Part shown: one piece after another, positions 24,117 through 33,171 of the stretch
Position numbering within the stretch: the stretch's first letter is position 1
How the letters are laid out: each line of letters opens with the position of its first letter
Assembly (NCBI RefSeq): GCF_050433125.1
Contig: NZ_JBNPXV010000010.1
Coordinates: 62,001 to 126,000 of the forward strand
Direction of reading: 5' to 3'
Length of the DNA: 64,000 nt
Source: Roseimarinus sediminis
Lineage (GTDB): Bacteria > Bacteroidota > Bacteroidia > Bacteroidales > Prolixibacteraceae
Translations under genes and position numbers: made by a program
The notes under the pieces: generated by a model
Databases searched by the model: none
What the model was told of the DNA's origin: nothing
What the model saw: the letters and a program-made list of their open reading frames with translations, nothing else

Positions 24117-25064
24117 CTACAAGTCTTCCAGTATCATCTTGAGCACTGCCTGGGCCGAAACCACGCGGTTGGCCGCTTCGGGGATCACAATTGAATTAGG
24201 GCTTTCAATCACCGAGTCGCTCACCACCATGTTTCGCCGAACCGGTAAACAATGCATAAATTTGGCTTCGTTGGTCACCGCCATCTGCCGGTCCGAAACG
24301 GTCCAGTTCATGTCCTTCGAAAGTATTTTTCCATAATCGGTATACGAAGCCCAGTTTTTGGCATAAATGAAATCGGCTCCTTCGAAGGCTTTCATCTGAT
24401 CGTATTCCACCTTCACATTGCCCATGAATTCAGGTGCCAGCTCATAGCCTTCGGGATGGGTCACCACCAGTTCGTAGTCGGTTTGACGCATCCATTCAAC
24501 AAAGGAGTTGGGAACAGCCTGCGGCAAGGCCCGTGGATGGGGAGCCCAGGTCAAAACCACCTTGGGCCTTTTTACCTTTTTATATTCTTCGATGGTAATA
24601 TGATCGGCAAAACTCTGCAGCGGATGACGGGTAGCCGCTTCCATACTCACCACCGGCACACCGGCATATTGCACAAACTGATTCAGGATGATCTCGTTGT
24701 AGTCGTCCTCCTTGCTTTCAAACTGAGCAAAGGAACGCACACCAATAATGTCGGCATAGGAACCAATTACCGGAACAGCTTCCAGCAGGTGTTCGGCCTT
24801 GTCGCCGTCCATTACCACACCCCTTTCCGACTCCAGTTTCCAGGCCCCCTGGTTTACATCAAGCACCATGACCTTCATCCCCATATTTTCGGCTGCTTTT
24901 TGTGTACTCAAACGGGTACGCAAACTCGAGTTAAAAAACATCAGAATCATGGTTTTATTTTTCCCCAGGTGCTGAAAATCGTAGGGACGTTCCTTTACTA
25001 AAAAAGCTTCTTTCAAACCTGCTTCCAGGCTGGGTAAATCGAATACTGAGGTGAAATGTTTCAT
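24117..25064 (-). CDS. argF': N-succinyl/acetyl-L-ornithine carbamoyltransferase
   Basis: The 315-residue enzyme carbamoylates an N-acylated ornithine. It has the carbamoyl-phosphate motif SLRTRLSTQKAAENMG, the HPLQSFAD motif and the C-terminal FMHCLPVRRNMVV. The sequence around SFAQFESKEDDYNEIILNQF resembles the Bacteroides enzyme, for which succinylornithine is the known substrate, more than the Xanthomonas acetylornithine enzyme or ordinary ornithine transcarbamylase. Succinylated substrate is therefore preferred. It is the last gene of the arginine/proline cluster. Its 3' end is duplicated downstream around a DUF4160/DUF2442 pair, but this copy is complete. Confidence 0.92.
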   Translation of the reverse strand: MKHFTSVFDLPSLEAGLKEAFLVKERPYDFQHLGKNKTMILMFFNSSLRTRLSTQKAAENMGMKVMVLDVNQGAWKLESERGVVMDGDKAEHLLEAVPVIGSYADIIGVRSFAQFESKEDDYNEIILNQFVQYAGVPVVSMEAATRHPLQSFADHITIEEYKKVKRPKVVLTWAPHPRALPQAVPNSFVEWMRQTDYELVVTHPEGYELAPEFMGNVKVEYDQMKAFEGADFIYAKNWASYTDYGKILSKDMNWTVSDRQMAVTNEAKFMHCLPVRRNMVVSDSVIESPNSIVIPEAANRVVSAQAVLKMILEDL

Positions 25065-25210
25065 GGTATAAGAATTTTAAAAGTCAATAGGAAAAAGTCA
25101 TTGGTCAAATGGAAAAAGTCACTGATTCATTGGTCAATAGGAAAAAGCCATTGGTTATTAAGTCATTGGAAAGGGTCATTATAAAATGGTTTTTTTTAAC
25201 TTATTGACTC
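25065..25210. repeat. TGAC-type degenerate intergenic repeats (argF'-proA)
   Basis: The spacer is made of irregular copies of GTCATTGGTCAA/GGAAAAAGTCA. Similar spacers lie at 26461-26500, 29740-29780, 30752-30830 and 44113-44182. Confidence 0.7.
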
Positions 25211-26458
25211 TTATGGTCTGATCTGTCCTTCGCCTTCAATGAGGTATTTGTACGAAGTCAGTTCTTCGAGTGCCATGGGTCCCCGGGCGTGCAATTTCTG
25301 GGTCGAAATGCCAATCTCGGCTCCCAGACCAAACTGGGCTCCGTCGGTAAAGGCAGTCGAGGCATTGGTATAAACCGACGAAGCATCGACCAATTTACGG
25401 AAAAGTTCGATGCGCTGTGGATCATCCGAGATAATGGCTTCGCTGTGTTTCGAGCTGTGACTTGCAATCTGATCGAGTGCTTCATCAAACGAAGCGACGG
25501 TTTTGACCGAAGCTTTTAACGAAAGGAATTCAGTTCCAAACGACGCATCGGTGGCGTGTTCAAGCAAATGTGCCGGATATTTGCCTTCGAGCACCGTGTA
25601 AGCTTCCTGGTCGGCATAAAGCAACACACCGGCTTCGGCCAGGAGTTCGGTCAGATAAGGCAAATCGCTCAAGCGCTCCCGATCAATGATCAGGCAGTCG
25701 AGTGCATTGCACACACTGGGCCGCCGGGTTTTGGCATTGTGAATAATGGCACGACCCTTTTCCTTGTCACCCGAAGTTTCAAAATAGGTATGACAAATGC
25801 CCGCACCGGTTTCAATCACAGGTATTGTCGCATTTTCGCGTACGAAATTGATCAGCTGCTGACTTCCCCTTGGAATGAGCAAATCGACATAAGCCCGCGC
25901 ATTCAAAAGCTGCCGGGTTTCTTCGCGCCCCGCGGGCAACAGGGTCAGTACATTTTCATCGATCCCGTGCTTTTTAAGGATTCCGCGAATCAGCTGAACA
26001 CCGGCGGTATTGGAGTCGATGGCATCGCTTCCACCCTTTAAAATACAGGCATTTCCCGATTTCAGGCAAAGCGAAAACACATCGAAGGTCACGTTGGGGC
26101 GTGCTTCATAAATGATCCCAATAACGCCGAAAGGCACACTCACCTTTTTAATCTTCAAACCGTTGGGACGTTTTGTTTCCGACAAAACCCTTCCAAGTGG
26201 TGAAGGCAGTGAAGCCACATTGTGCATGTCGGCAGCAATGCCTTCAATTCGTTCGGCTGTCAGCTGCAAACGATCATATTTCGGATCCTCCTTGTCCATG
26301 CGGGCAAGGTCTTTTTGGTTTTCAACAAGCAATTCAGCAGTGTGAGCCACCGCCGCATCGGCCACTTCGCGCAGTACCTGGTTAATACTGGCTTCATCCA
26401 GTAAATTCAATGTTCTTCCGGCTTTTACTACCGCTTCAAAAATTGGAGTACAGTCCAT
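25211..26458 (-). CDS. proA: Gamma-glutamyl phosphate reductase (glutamate-5-semialdehyde dehydrogenase)
   Basis: ProA reduces gamma-glutamyl phosphate to glutamate semialdehyde, the second step of proline synthesis. The aldehyde-dehydrogenase-like fold is seen in VPFGVIGIIYEARPNVTFD, GNACILKGGSDA, and the catalytic-Cys region AKTRRPSVCNALDCLI. The frame opens at 26476, but its first codons lie in TGAC-type repeat DNA (M-T-N-D), so the ATG at 26458 (MDCTPIFEAV, 415 residues) is the better start. It lies downstream of proB in the same cluster. Confidence 0.95.
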   Translation of the reverse strand: MDCTPIFEAVVKAGRTLNLLDEASINQVLREVADAAVAHTAELLVENQKDLARMDKEDPKYDRLQLTAERIEGIAADMHNVASLPSPLGRVLSETKRPNGLKIKKVSVPFGVIGIIYEARPNVTFDVFSLCLKSGNACILKGGSDAIDSNTAGVQLIRGILKKHGIDENVLTLLPAGREETRQLLNARAYVDLLIPRGSQQLINFVRENATIPVIETGAGICHTYFETSGDKEKGRAIIHNAKTRRPSVCNALDCLIIDRERLSDLPYLTELLAEAGVLLYADQEAYTVLEGKYPAHLLEHATDASFGTEFLSLKASVKTVASFDEALDQIASHSSKHSEAIISDDPQRIELFRKLVDASSVYTNASTAFTDGAQFGLGAEIGISTQKLHARGPMALEELTSYKYLIEGEGQIRP

Positions 26459-26520
26459 AATATAGTCATTAGTCAAAAGTCATTGGTCATTAAAAAATGA
26501 TTGACTTCCGCGAATGCGGA

Positions 26521-27609
26521 TTATTCATTTAAAAACATATAATCATAGTAAATCAAAGGCTTACGGGCCTTTTTGCCCAGCAGTAACTGTGCCTCGTCTG
26601 AATCGTACTGCGACTTTCCAAGCCCCAGCTGCCTTCCTTCTTCATCCTGAATACGGATGATGTCACCTTTTTTGAAAAAACCGTTCAGTTCAGAAACACC
26701 TATGAGCAGCAAACTATTGGCATTCGTGTCAAAAAGTGCTCTTCGTGCTCCTTCGTTTACTACCACCACTCCTTTGGCAAAACTTTCGGAATGGGCCAGC
26801 CATTTTTTGTTACTTTTCAGCTTCTTTCCATTGGGCACAAAACGGGTACAGGGCACTTCGGCCTGATGTACTACATCGACGAGTATACCGCTTCGGGTGC
26901 CATTGGCAATGAAAACATCAATGCCTTCGAGGGCAATCTTTCGGGCTACACTGTATTTGGTGTGCATGCCGCCGCGTCCAAAACCCGATTTTTGCGACGA
27001 AATATAACTTTCGTGACTCCGGTCGGAGGCCTTGATCTCCGCAATCAGCGCTGTCCCTTCGTCACCGGGATGACCATTGAAAATACCATCAACATTCGAT
27101 AAAATAATCAGCGCCTCACAGCTCATCATCGACGAAATCAGACCCGAAAGTTCATCGTTGTCGGTAAACATCAGTTCGGTAACCGAAATGGTGTCGTTTT
27201 CGTTCACCACCGGTACCACATTGTTTTCGAGCATGGTGCTGATGCAGTTCTTCATGTTAAGATAATGCTTTCGGTCGCCAAAATTCTCCTTGGTGGTGAG
27301 CACCTGTGCACAAACAAGATCGTGGGCCTCGAACATTTCGCGATAGGTATTGATTAGTTTTACCTGACCAATGGCCGACCACAACTGCCTTGCCGAAACG
27401 GTATCGATGCGGGGCACCGTTTTTACCATGGTTCTTCCGGCAGCAACGGCGCCCGACGAAATCAGTATGAGCTCAACACCTTCGTTTTTCAGCTCACTGA
27501 TTTGATCAACCAGGTGGCGAATGCGCTGAACATCAAGACTCCCGTCTGTTCCGGCCAGCACATTGCTTCCTACTTTAACTGCTATGCGTTTGTATTTCTT
27601 TAACTTCAT
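26521..27609 (-). CDS. proB: Glutamate 5-kinase
   Basis: ProB phosphorylates glutamate, the committed step of proline synthesis and the usual point of proline feedback. The 362-residue protein has the amino-acid-kinase domain (IAVKVGSNVL, LISSGAVAAG, NENDTISV, FGRGGMHTK) and a C-terminal PUA domain (AKGVVVVNEGARRAL...GDIIRIQDEEG). Length and domains are normal. It precedes proA and follows proC in transcription order. Confidence 0.96.
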   Translation of the reverse strand: MKLKKYKRIAVKVGSNVLAGTDGSLDVQRIRHLVDQISELKNEGVELILISSGAVAAGRTMVKTVPRIDTVSARQLWSAIGQVKLINTYREMFEAHDLVCAQVLTTKENFGDRKHYLNMKNCISTMLENNVVPVVNENDTISVTELMFTDNDELSGLISSMMSCEALIILSNVDGIFNGHPGDEGTALIAEIKASDRSHESYISSQKSGFGRGGMHTKYSVARKIALEGIDVFIANGTRSGILVDVVHQAEVPCTRFVPNGKKLKSNKKWLAHSESFAKGVVVVNEGARRALFDTNANSLLLIGVSELNGFFKKGDIIRIQDEEGRQLGLGKSQYDSDEAQLLLGKKARKPLIYYDYMFLNE

Positions 27610-27686
27610 TGATTGGTCTTAGTATAAAACATGACAAATGTCATTATTTTAAGTTGAATGACCAAGAAAAACTGCCATCATATGAT

Positions 27687-28490
27687 TTAAGCCTTGCGTT
27701 CAATCTTGTTGTACGAGGCCAGCAGGCCTTTAATGATCGACGAACTAAAACCCGCATGTTCCATTTCGTTCAGTCCGGTAATGGTAATGCCTTTGGGTGT
27801 TGTCACCTTGTCGATTTCGGCCTCAGGATGCGAATTGTTCTGCAGAATAAGTTCGGCTGCACCTTTGGTAATTTGTGCGGCCATTACTTTGGCATCCTCG
27901 GCACTGAAGCCAATTTCAACACCGGCCTGAATGGCCGCCCTGATGAAACGCAGAGCAAAGGCAATTCCGCAGCCCGCCAGGGCGGTAGCTGCCGGCATGT
28001 GTTCTTCGGAAATAAAAAGCACCTGTCCCAACTGACCGAATAAAGACTGGATGGCCAGTTTTTGCTCCTTAGTATTGTTATGACCCGAGATACACGACAT
28101 CGACTCACTGATGGCAATGCCGGTATTGGGCATCACCCTGAACAAGGGTGGTTTACAAGCCAGCTGGTCGTAAATATACCCCGACATGATGCCGGTCACA
28201 CACGAAACCAGCACGGGCATGTTCTTTTGAACTTCTTCTTTTATTTCATCGAGCAGTCCGTCGATTTGCCAGGGTTTTACCACCAGCATTACCAGGTCGC
28301 TTTGAGCAACGGCTGCCCGGTTATCGTCGAGTGCCTGGTAACCATCGTTGATGAGCGACTCCAGGCGCTGAGGATTTTTCTCTGTCAGAATCAAATCCTT
28401 ACTGCTGATTGCACCAGAACTGATCAGTCCCTTGGCAATTGAGAATCCAAGATTTCCAGCACCTAAAACGGCAATCTTCTTTAAGTCCAT
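27687..28490 (-). CDS. proC: Pyrroline-5-carboxylate reductase
   Basis: ProC reduces pyrroline-5-carboxylate to proline. The 267-residue protein has the N-terminal Rossmann fold (IAVLGAGNLGFSIAKGL), the family stretch SCVTGIMSGYI, VMPNTGIAISESMS, and the helical C-terminal domain with ALAGCGIAFALRFI, VTTPKGITITGL. It completes the three-gene proline set, which here is embedded in the arginine cluster between argD and proB. Confidence 0.95.
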   Translation of the reverse strand: MDLKKIAVLGAGNLGFSIAKGLISSGAISSKDLILTEKNPQRLESLINDGYQALDDNRAAVAQSDLVMLVVKPWQIDGLLDEIKEEVQKNMPVLVSCVTGIMSGYIYDQLACKPPLFRVMPNTGIAISESMSCISGHNNTKEQKLAIQSLFGQLGQVLFISEEHMPAATALAGCGIAFALRFIRAAIQAGVEIGFSAEDAKVMAAQITKGAAELILQNNSHPEAEIDKVTTPKGITITGLNEMEHAGFSSSIIKGLLASYNKIERKA

Positions 28491-28512
28491 ATCCTATATT
28501 TTTTGGCTTTCA

Positions 28513-29634
28513 TTAAAGTACTTCTTTCAACTTTTCAATAAAATAAGCGGCATTTTCCTTTTTCAGATTAAGCGGAGGCAGCAGCCGAATAGTACGCTTT
28601 CCTGAAACACCGGTAAAAATTTTCTTCTCAAAAAGAAGTTTTTTTCTGATCTCCGCAATTTCGCGGTCGAATTCAATTCCAATCATCAGTCCAAGGCCCC
28701 TCACCTCTTTAATTCCATCAACTAAGGCCAGTTCCTTCATCAAAAAATCGCCCACCCTGGCAGCATTGCTCATGAGTTTTTGCGACTTCAGCACATCGAG
28801 CACGGCAATTCCTGCAGCACAAGCCAGATGATTGCCTCCAAAAGTGGTTCCCAGCAAGCCGTATGAAGCTTCGAACGAAGAATCGATCAGCACTCCGCCC
28901 ATGGGAAAACCATTGCCCATTCCTTTCGCCATGGTAATCAAATGGGGTTTAATTCCGGCATGCTGAAAAGCGAAGAACAAGCCGCTACGGCCATAGCCCG
29001 ACTGAATTTCATCGAGAATCAAAACTACCGATTTTTCTCTGCACAATTGTTCCAGATCGCGTAAAAACTGCGCTTCAGGTACATGTATGCCGCCAATTCC
29101 CTGAATACCTTCAATAAATACAGCGGCCACATCATCGTTGGCCATTTCGCTGCGTAGCGCTTCAATATCGTTCAGAGGCAGCCACCGAACATCGCTACGA
29201 TGATTTACAGGAGCCACGATCGACGGATTATCGGTAATGGCAACGGCCCCCGAGGTACGACCATGGAAGGCCTTCTTAAAGGCCAAAACTTTTGACTTTC
29301 CTGTTTTAAACGAAGCCAGCTTCAATGCATTTTCATTGGCCTCGGCGCCGCTGTTGCAAAGAAAAAGACGGTACTCATCCATTCCCGACAATTGCCCCAG
29401 CTTGTTGGCCAGTTCCTGTTGAAGCGGATTTTGAACAGAATTGGAATAAAAGCCCAGTTTCTCGAGCTGGGCCGAAATGCTTGCCACGTAATGCGGATGA
29501 GAATGCCCAATAGAAATTACGGCATGACCACCGTACAAATCGAGGTAACGCACCCCGTTTTTATCCATAACATAGGAGCCTTCTCCTTTTACCGGTTCAA
29601 TATCGAACAGCGGATATACGTCAAATAAGTTCAT
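28513..29634 (-). CDS. argD: Acetyl/succinylornithine aminotransferase
   Basis: This PLP enzyme of the class III aminotransferase fold makes N-acylornithine from N-acylglutamate semialdehyde and glutamate. The 373-residue protein shows the family's DLYGGHAVISIGHSHP, LCNSGAEANENALKLA, LILDEIQSGYGRSG and the PLP lysine in TMAKGMGNGFPMGG. Given the ArgF' type in this cluster, the acyl group is probably succinyl. It lies 22 bases upstream of the proC start in the same orientation. Confidence 0.94.
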   Translation of the reverse strand: MNLFDVYPLFDIEPVKGEGSYVMDKNGVRYLDLYGGHAVISIGHSHPHYVASISAQLEKLGFYSNSVQNPLQQELANKLGQLSGMDEYRLFLCNSGAEANENALKLASFKTGKSKVLAFKKAFHGRTSGAVAITDNPSIVAPVNHRSDVRWLPLNDIEALRSEMANDDVAAVFIEGIQGIGGIHVPEAQFLRDLEQLCREKSVVLILDEIQSGYGRSGLFFAFQHAGIKPHLITMAKGMGNGFPMGGVLIDSSFEASYGLLGTTFGGNHLACAAGIAVLDVLKSQKLMSNAARVGDFLMKELALVDGIKEVRGLGLMIGIEFDREIAEIRKKLLFEKKIFTGVSGKRTIRLLPPLNLKKENAAYFIEKLKEVL

Positions 29635-29781
29635 AATACAATGTTTAGGAAAACAGGAAAAAGTCAGTGCTCATAACGTAATCGTATTAATATATTAGCC
29701 TGGTAAAAATATTTTCTCACTTTTAAACATTTACCGACTTTTCAACACAATGACTCAATGACTTTTTCCTTTTTGACTAAC

Positions 29782-30750
29782 TCAAAAGGCCGATGGTTTC
29801 AGATACAGGCCCGTTTTTTCTGGAAGCCCGAACATGAGGTTCATGTTGTGTACCGCCTGACCCGACGCCCCTTTAATCAGATTATCACTAACACTGATTA
29901 CCAGAAGTTTGTCGTCGTGTTTTATTAAATGCAGCAAACATTTGTTGGTGTTGACCACCTGTTTCAAATCAGGGTTTTCATTTGTCAGGTGCACGAAAGG
30001 TTGCTCGCTGTAATACTGTTGGTAGAGTGCTTTGGCCTCATCGAGACTGCCCTCGAAGCGGGTATAAGCCGTCACATAAATTCCACGGGTATGGTTCCCG
30101 CGCACCGGGATAAAATTCATGGCCGGCTGATAGCCTGCCTGCAGTTGTTGCAGACTTTGATTGATTTCGCCCAGGTGCTGGTGTTCAAATATTTTATACG
30201 CCGACAAGTTGTTGTTTCTCCAGCTGAAATGCGAAGTACGGCTGGGTTGCTGCCCGGCACCAGTTGAACCGGTAATCGCATTCACATGGATTTCGTCGTT
30301 GATTAAACCTTTTGCAGCCAAGGGCAAGACTGCCAGCTGAATACCGGTAGCAAAACAGCCCGGATTGGCTACATACTGTGCTTTCCGAATGACTTCCTTA
30401 TTCAATTCGGGCAAGCCGTATACAAAATTATTTCCAGTACGTTTCAGCCGATAGTCGTGGCTTAAATCGATTACCTTCAGTTTTTCGGGCAGGGCGTGCT
30501 GTTCAAGCAGTTCGAGCGATTTTCCATGCCCCATGCAAAGAAATACCACATCGAGCCCTTCGAAGTTGAGTTCACCGCTGAAAACAAGGCTGGTATCACC
30601 CAGCAAATCACGGTGCACACTGGCTATACTGCTTCCCGCATTGCTGTTGCTGTGAATGTAGCTTAGTTCCGTTTCGGGATGTGCCAGCAAGATCCGTATC
30701 AGTTCTCCGGCAGTATAGCCTGCGCCTCCTATTATTCCTGCTTTAATCAT
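29782..30750 (-). CDS. argC: N-acetyl/succinyl-gamma-glutamyl-phosphate reductase
   Basis: ArgC reduces the acyl-phosphate to the semialdehyde. The 322-residue protein has the NADP-binding start IKAGIIGGAGYTAGELIRIL, the catalytic Cys in ANPGCFATGIQLAVLPL, the GSTGAGQQPSRTSHFS loop, and HNMNLMFGLPE near the end. It sits between argG and argD. Short TGAC-type repeats fill both flanking spacers. Confidence 0.95.
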   Translation of the reverse strand: MIKAGIIGGAGYTAGELIRILLAHPETELSYIHSNSNAGSSIASVHRDLLGDTSLVFSGELNFEGLDVVFLCMGHGKSLELLEQHALPEKLKVIDLSHDYRLKRTGNNFVYGLPELNKEVIRKAQYVANPGCFATGIQLAVLPLAAKGLINDEIHVNAITGSTGAGQQPSRTSHFSWRNNNLSAYKIFEHQHLGEINQSLQQLQAGYQPAMNFIPVRGNHTRGIYVTAYTRFEGSLDEAKALYQQYYSEQPFVHLTNENPDLKQVVNTNKCLLHLIKHDDKLLVISVSDNLIKGASGQAVHNMNLMFGLPEKTGLYLKPSAF

Positions 30751-30833
30751 AAAAAGTCATTAAAAAAGTCATTGGTCATTAAGAAAAAGTCTCCAACTCA
30801 CTTAATGACTCATTGACTTTATTCTTTCTCCTT

Positions 30834-32030
30834 TTAAAATTCCTTATTTACCGAATTATACACTTTCAGCGAGGTACCCAGTATTTTGGTAAAGCCTTTC
30901 ACATCGTCGGCAGTCCAGGCCTTGCTCACCTCGCCATACTCGCCAAATTCGGCCTTCATGAGGTCAAATTTGCTTTCGACACCTACCAACTGGAAGCTAT
31001 AGGGTCGAAGTTTAATAATGACTTTACCGCTGACAGTACGCTGGGTGTTTTCCAGAAACTTTTCAATGTCGCGCATGGCCGGTTCCAGATAAAGTGCTTC
31101 ATGCAGAAACATACCATACCAGTTACCCAGCTGATCTTTCCAGTATTGTTGCCACTTGGTAAGCGTATGTTTTTCGAGCATCTGATGGGCTTTAATAATG
31201 ATCATGGGGGCAGCAGCCTCGAAGCCTACCCTTCCCTTGATGCCAATGATGGTATCACCAATGTGCATGTCGCGACCAATGGCCCATTTTGAGGCAAGCG
31301 CTTCAAGTGCACGAATGGCTTCAATTTTATTTTCATACTTTGTTCCTTCAACAGCCAGCAATTCCCCCTTTTCGAATTCGATTTCGATGTTGCGCTCACC
31401 GCTTTCTTCCAGCTGCGAGGGATAAGCTGCTTCGGGCAGTGTTTGTTCCGATTTCAGGGTTTCCTTTCCCCCGACGCTGGTTCCCCACAATCCGGCATTG
31501 ATGGAATATTCCATCTTTTTGAAATCGGCTTCAAAACCATGTTGCTTCAGGTAGTTAATTTCGTATTCGCGGGTAAGCTCCATGTCGCGGGTTGGGGTCA
31601 GTATTTCGATGCCGGGAGCCAGTACATCGAAAGTAAGGTCGAAACGTACCTGATCGTTTCCGGCACCAGTACTGCCATGTGCCACATAACGGGCACCAAT
31701 TTCCTTTGCATATTCAATGATGGCTATGGCCTGAAAGATGCGTTCGGAGCTGACCGATATGGGATAGGTATTGTTCCGTAAAATATTGCCATAAACCATG
31801 TAACGGATACACTTTTCGTAGTATTCAGCTGTTACATCAAGGCTAACATGTTTTACTGCGCCCAATTCATAAGCTTTCTTTTCGATTGTTTTCAGTTCGT
31901 CTTCGGTGAATCCACCGGTATTGGCAATGGCGGTGTACACTTCGAGGCCTTTTTCCCGGGCCAGATACATACCACAAAACGAGGTGTCGAGTCCTCCGCT
32001 AAATGCCAAAACTACCTTCTTGTTTTCCAT
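30834..32030 (-). CDS. argG: Argininosuccinate synthase
   Basis: ArgG joins citrulline and aspartate with ATP. The 398-residue protein begins MENKKVVLAFSGGLDTSFCG, with the PP-loop SGGLDTS, and has GSTGAGNDQVRF and GLWGTSVGGKETL. A frame start 7 codons earlier is possible but less likely. argH, the next enzyme, is not in the window. Because the cluster uses an acyl-citrulline-producing transcarbamylase, a deacylase must act before ArgG; none is encoded here. Confidence 0.95.
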   Translation of the reverse strand: MENKKVVLAFSGGLDTSFCGMYLAREKGLEVYTAIANTGGFTEDELKTIEKKAYELGAVKHVSLDVTAEYYEKCIRYMVYGNILRNNTYPISVSSERIFQAIAIIEYAKEIGARYVAHGSTGAGNDQVRFDLTFDVLAPGIEILTPTRDMELTREYEINYLKQHGFEADFKKMEYSINAGLWGTSVGGKETLKSEQTLPEAAYPSQLEESGERNIEIEFEKGELLAVEGTKYENKIEAIRALEALASKWAIGRDMHIGDTIIGIKGRVGFEAAAPMIIIKAHQMLEKHTLTKWQQYWKDQLGNWYGMFLHEALYLEPAMRDIEKFLENTQRTVSGKVIIKLRPYSFQLVGVESKFDLMKAEFGEYGEVSKAWTADDVKGFTKILGTSLKVYNSVNKEF

Positions 32031-32051
32031 ATCATTATTTTTGTAATTCAT

Positions 32052-32450
32052 TGCTTACCAAATTGATAAACAGGGTAAATATCGTCTGTCAGAAATCAAA
32101 ATCTTAGCCCTCCTTTTAACAAGCAAAGCATGGGAAGCTCCTTGCCTAAGGATGTATATTTTCAAAAAAAACAGGTCGGACGGGCAGCGCCCCGGTTGAA
32201 AATTTATGCTGCGCCATATAAAACGACACAGCTTGATTGTTTGATTTGCTGTTGTTAAGCTAAAAAGATAAAAAAATGGTGCCGCACAAATTAACTTTAC
32301 TAACCCAAATACCAATGCTGCATTGCTTTGCTGATGAGAATAAAAACCAATTACACGACTTCAAAATGTTGCAAAACAATACTCATTAATTGATGAAATT
32401 GCGAATTACCTGGCATTGATTTTAAAAATAGCGGCACCATTTTATCTTTA
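32052..32450. other. Gap between GNAT gene and argG
   Basis: About 400 bases without a supported gene. The part at 32264-32449 is enclosed by 19-22 base inverted repeats, listed separately. The remainder holds no clear ARG box or TAnnTTTG element on the minus strand. Confidence 0.5.
32264..32449. repeat. 186-bp segment with long inverted ends
   Basis: AAAGATAAAAAAATGGTGCC plus GC at 32264-32285 pairs with GCGGCACCATTTTATCTTT at 32431-32449; the only difference is three extra A on the left. The 145 bases between are AT-rich and non-coding. The right arm ends one base before the GNAT stop triplet. It could be a MITE-like insertion, or a long hairpin serving as a terminator for the argR-GNAT transcript. 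Confidence 0.7.
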
Positions 32451-33167
32451 CTATTTTCTTAAAAAATTCAATTTATTCATTAGCGTTTCGGCAGCAATTC
32501 CGTCAGGCTCTCCATTTCGTAACCAACGCTTAAAGGGAATCAGCTTTCGTTTGTTATTTTGCTTCGAAGCATTCAGCGCTTCCTGTGCTTCGGCTTCGAG
32601 TTTTTCCCGTTCTGCCTTTTTCTTTTCCCATGCGGGGTCGAAGATCATTGCCGTGCAAAGGCATTTGGTACGTTGGGTACGCATCAGGATGTCGTAATTA
32701 ACACAACTCTGGCAGCCTTTCCAAAATTCCTGATCGTCGGTAAGCTCAGAAAAGGTAACCGGTCGGTATCCCAGCTCCGAGTTGATCTTCATCACGGGCA
32801 GGCCGGTGGTTAAGCCAAAAATCCGCGCTTCAGGAAACTTCTGACGCGAGAGCTCAAATGCTTTCTTTTTAATGCTCTTGGCAAGCCCCATTCCGCGGTA
32901 CTGCGGCACTACAATTAAACCTGAGTTGGCTACAAAACGGTTATGCCCCCACGATTCGATGTAGCAAAAGCCGGCAAACTTCCCTTCATCCAATGCGATA
33001 ATTGCCTTTCCCTCGTCGATTTTGCGAATGATGTATTCGTCGGTACGACGGGCAATACCAGTCCCCCGCTCTTCAGAGGCATGTTGTATGGTATCATTGA
33101 TTTCCTGAACATATTTCAGATGCTCAGCAGTGGCAACCAGCACTTCAATTGTATTTCTTTCTTCCAT
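32451..33167 (-). CDS. GNAT-family acyltransferase of the arginine cluster
   Basis: The 238-residue protein has the GNAT acyl-CoA binding fold (VANSGLIVVPQYRGMGLAKSI carrying the R/Q-x-x-G-x-G/A loop) in residues ~1-150. It is followed by a Cys-containing stretch (GCQSCVN, KCLCTAM) and a charged C-terminal extension not usual for GNAT enzymes. It starts 4 bases after argR and so belongs to the arginine cluster, where no classical argA or argJ is present. It is a candidate for the first step, acylation of glutamate, with acetyl- or succinyl-CoA; that role is an inference from position. Confidence 0.75.
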   Translation of the reverse strand: MEERNTIEVLVATAEHLKYVQEINDTIQHASEERGTGIARRTDEYIIRKIDEGKAIIALDEGKFAGFCYIESWGHNRFVANSGLIVVPQYRGMGLAKSIKKKAFELSRQKFPEARIFGLTTGLPVMKINSELGYRPVTFSELTDDQEFWKGCQSCVNYDILMRTQRTKCLCTAMIFDPAWEKKKAEREKLEAEAQEALNASKQNNKRKLIPFKRWLRNGEPDGIAAETLMNKLNFLRK

Positions 33168-33171
33168 TCTT

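Noticed and set aside
24252..25001. 249-residue frame on the + strand
   Set aside because: It lies wholly antisense to argF', which is clearly coding; the translation has no family features.
32055..32315. 86-residue frame upstream of argG on the minus strand
   Set aside because: No ribosome-binding or family features; it overlaps the inverted-end segment, and the region reads as non-coding.
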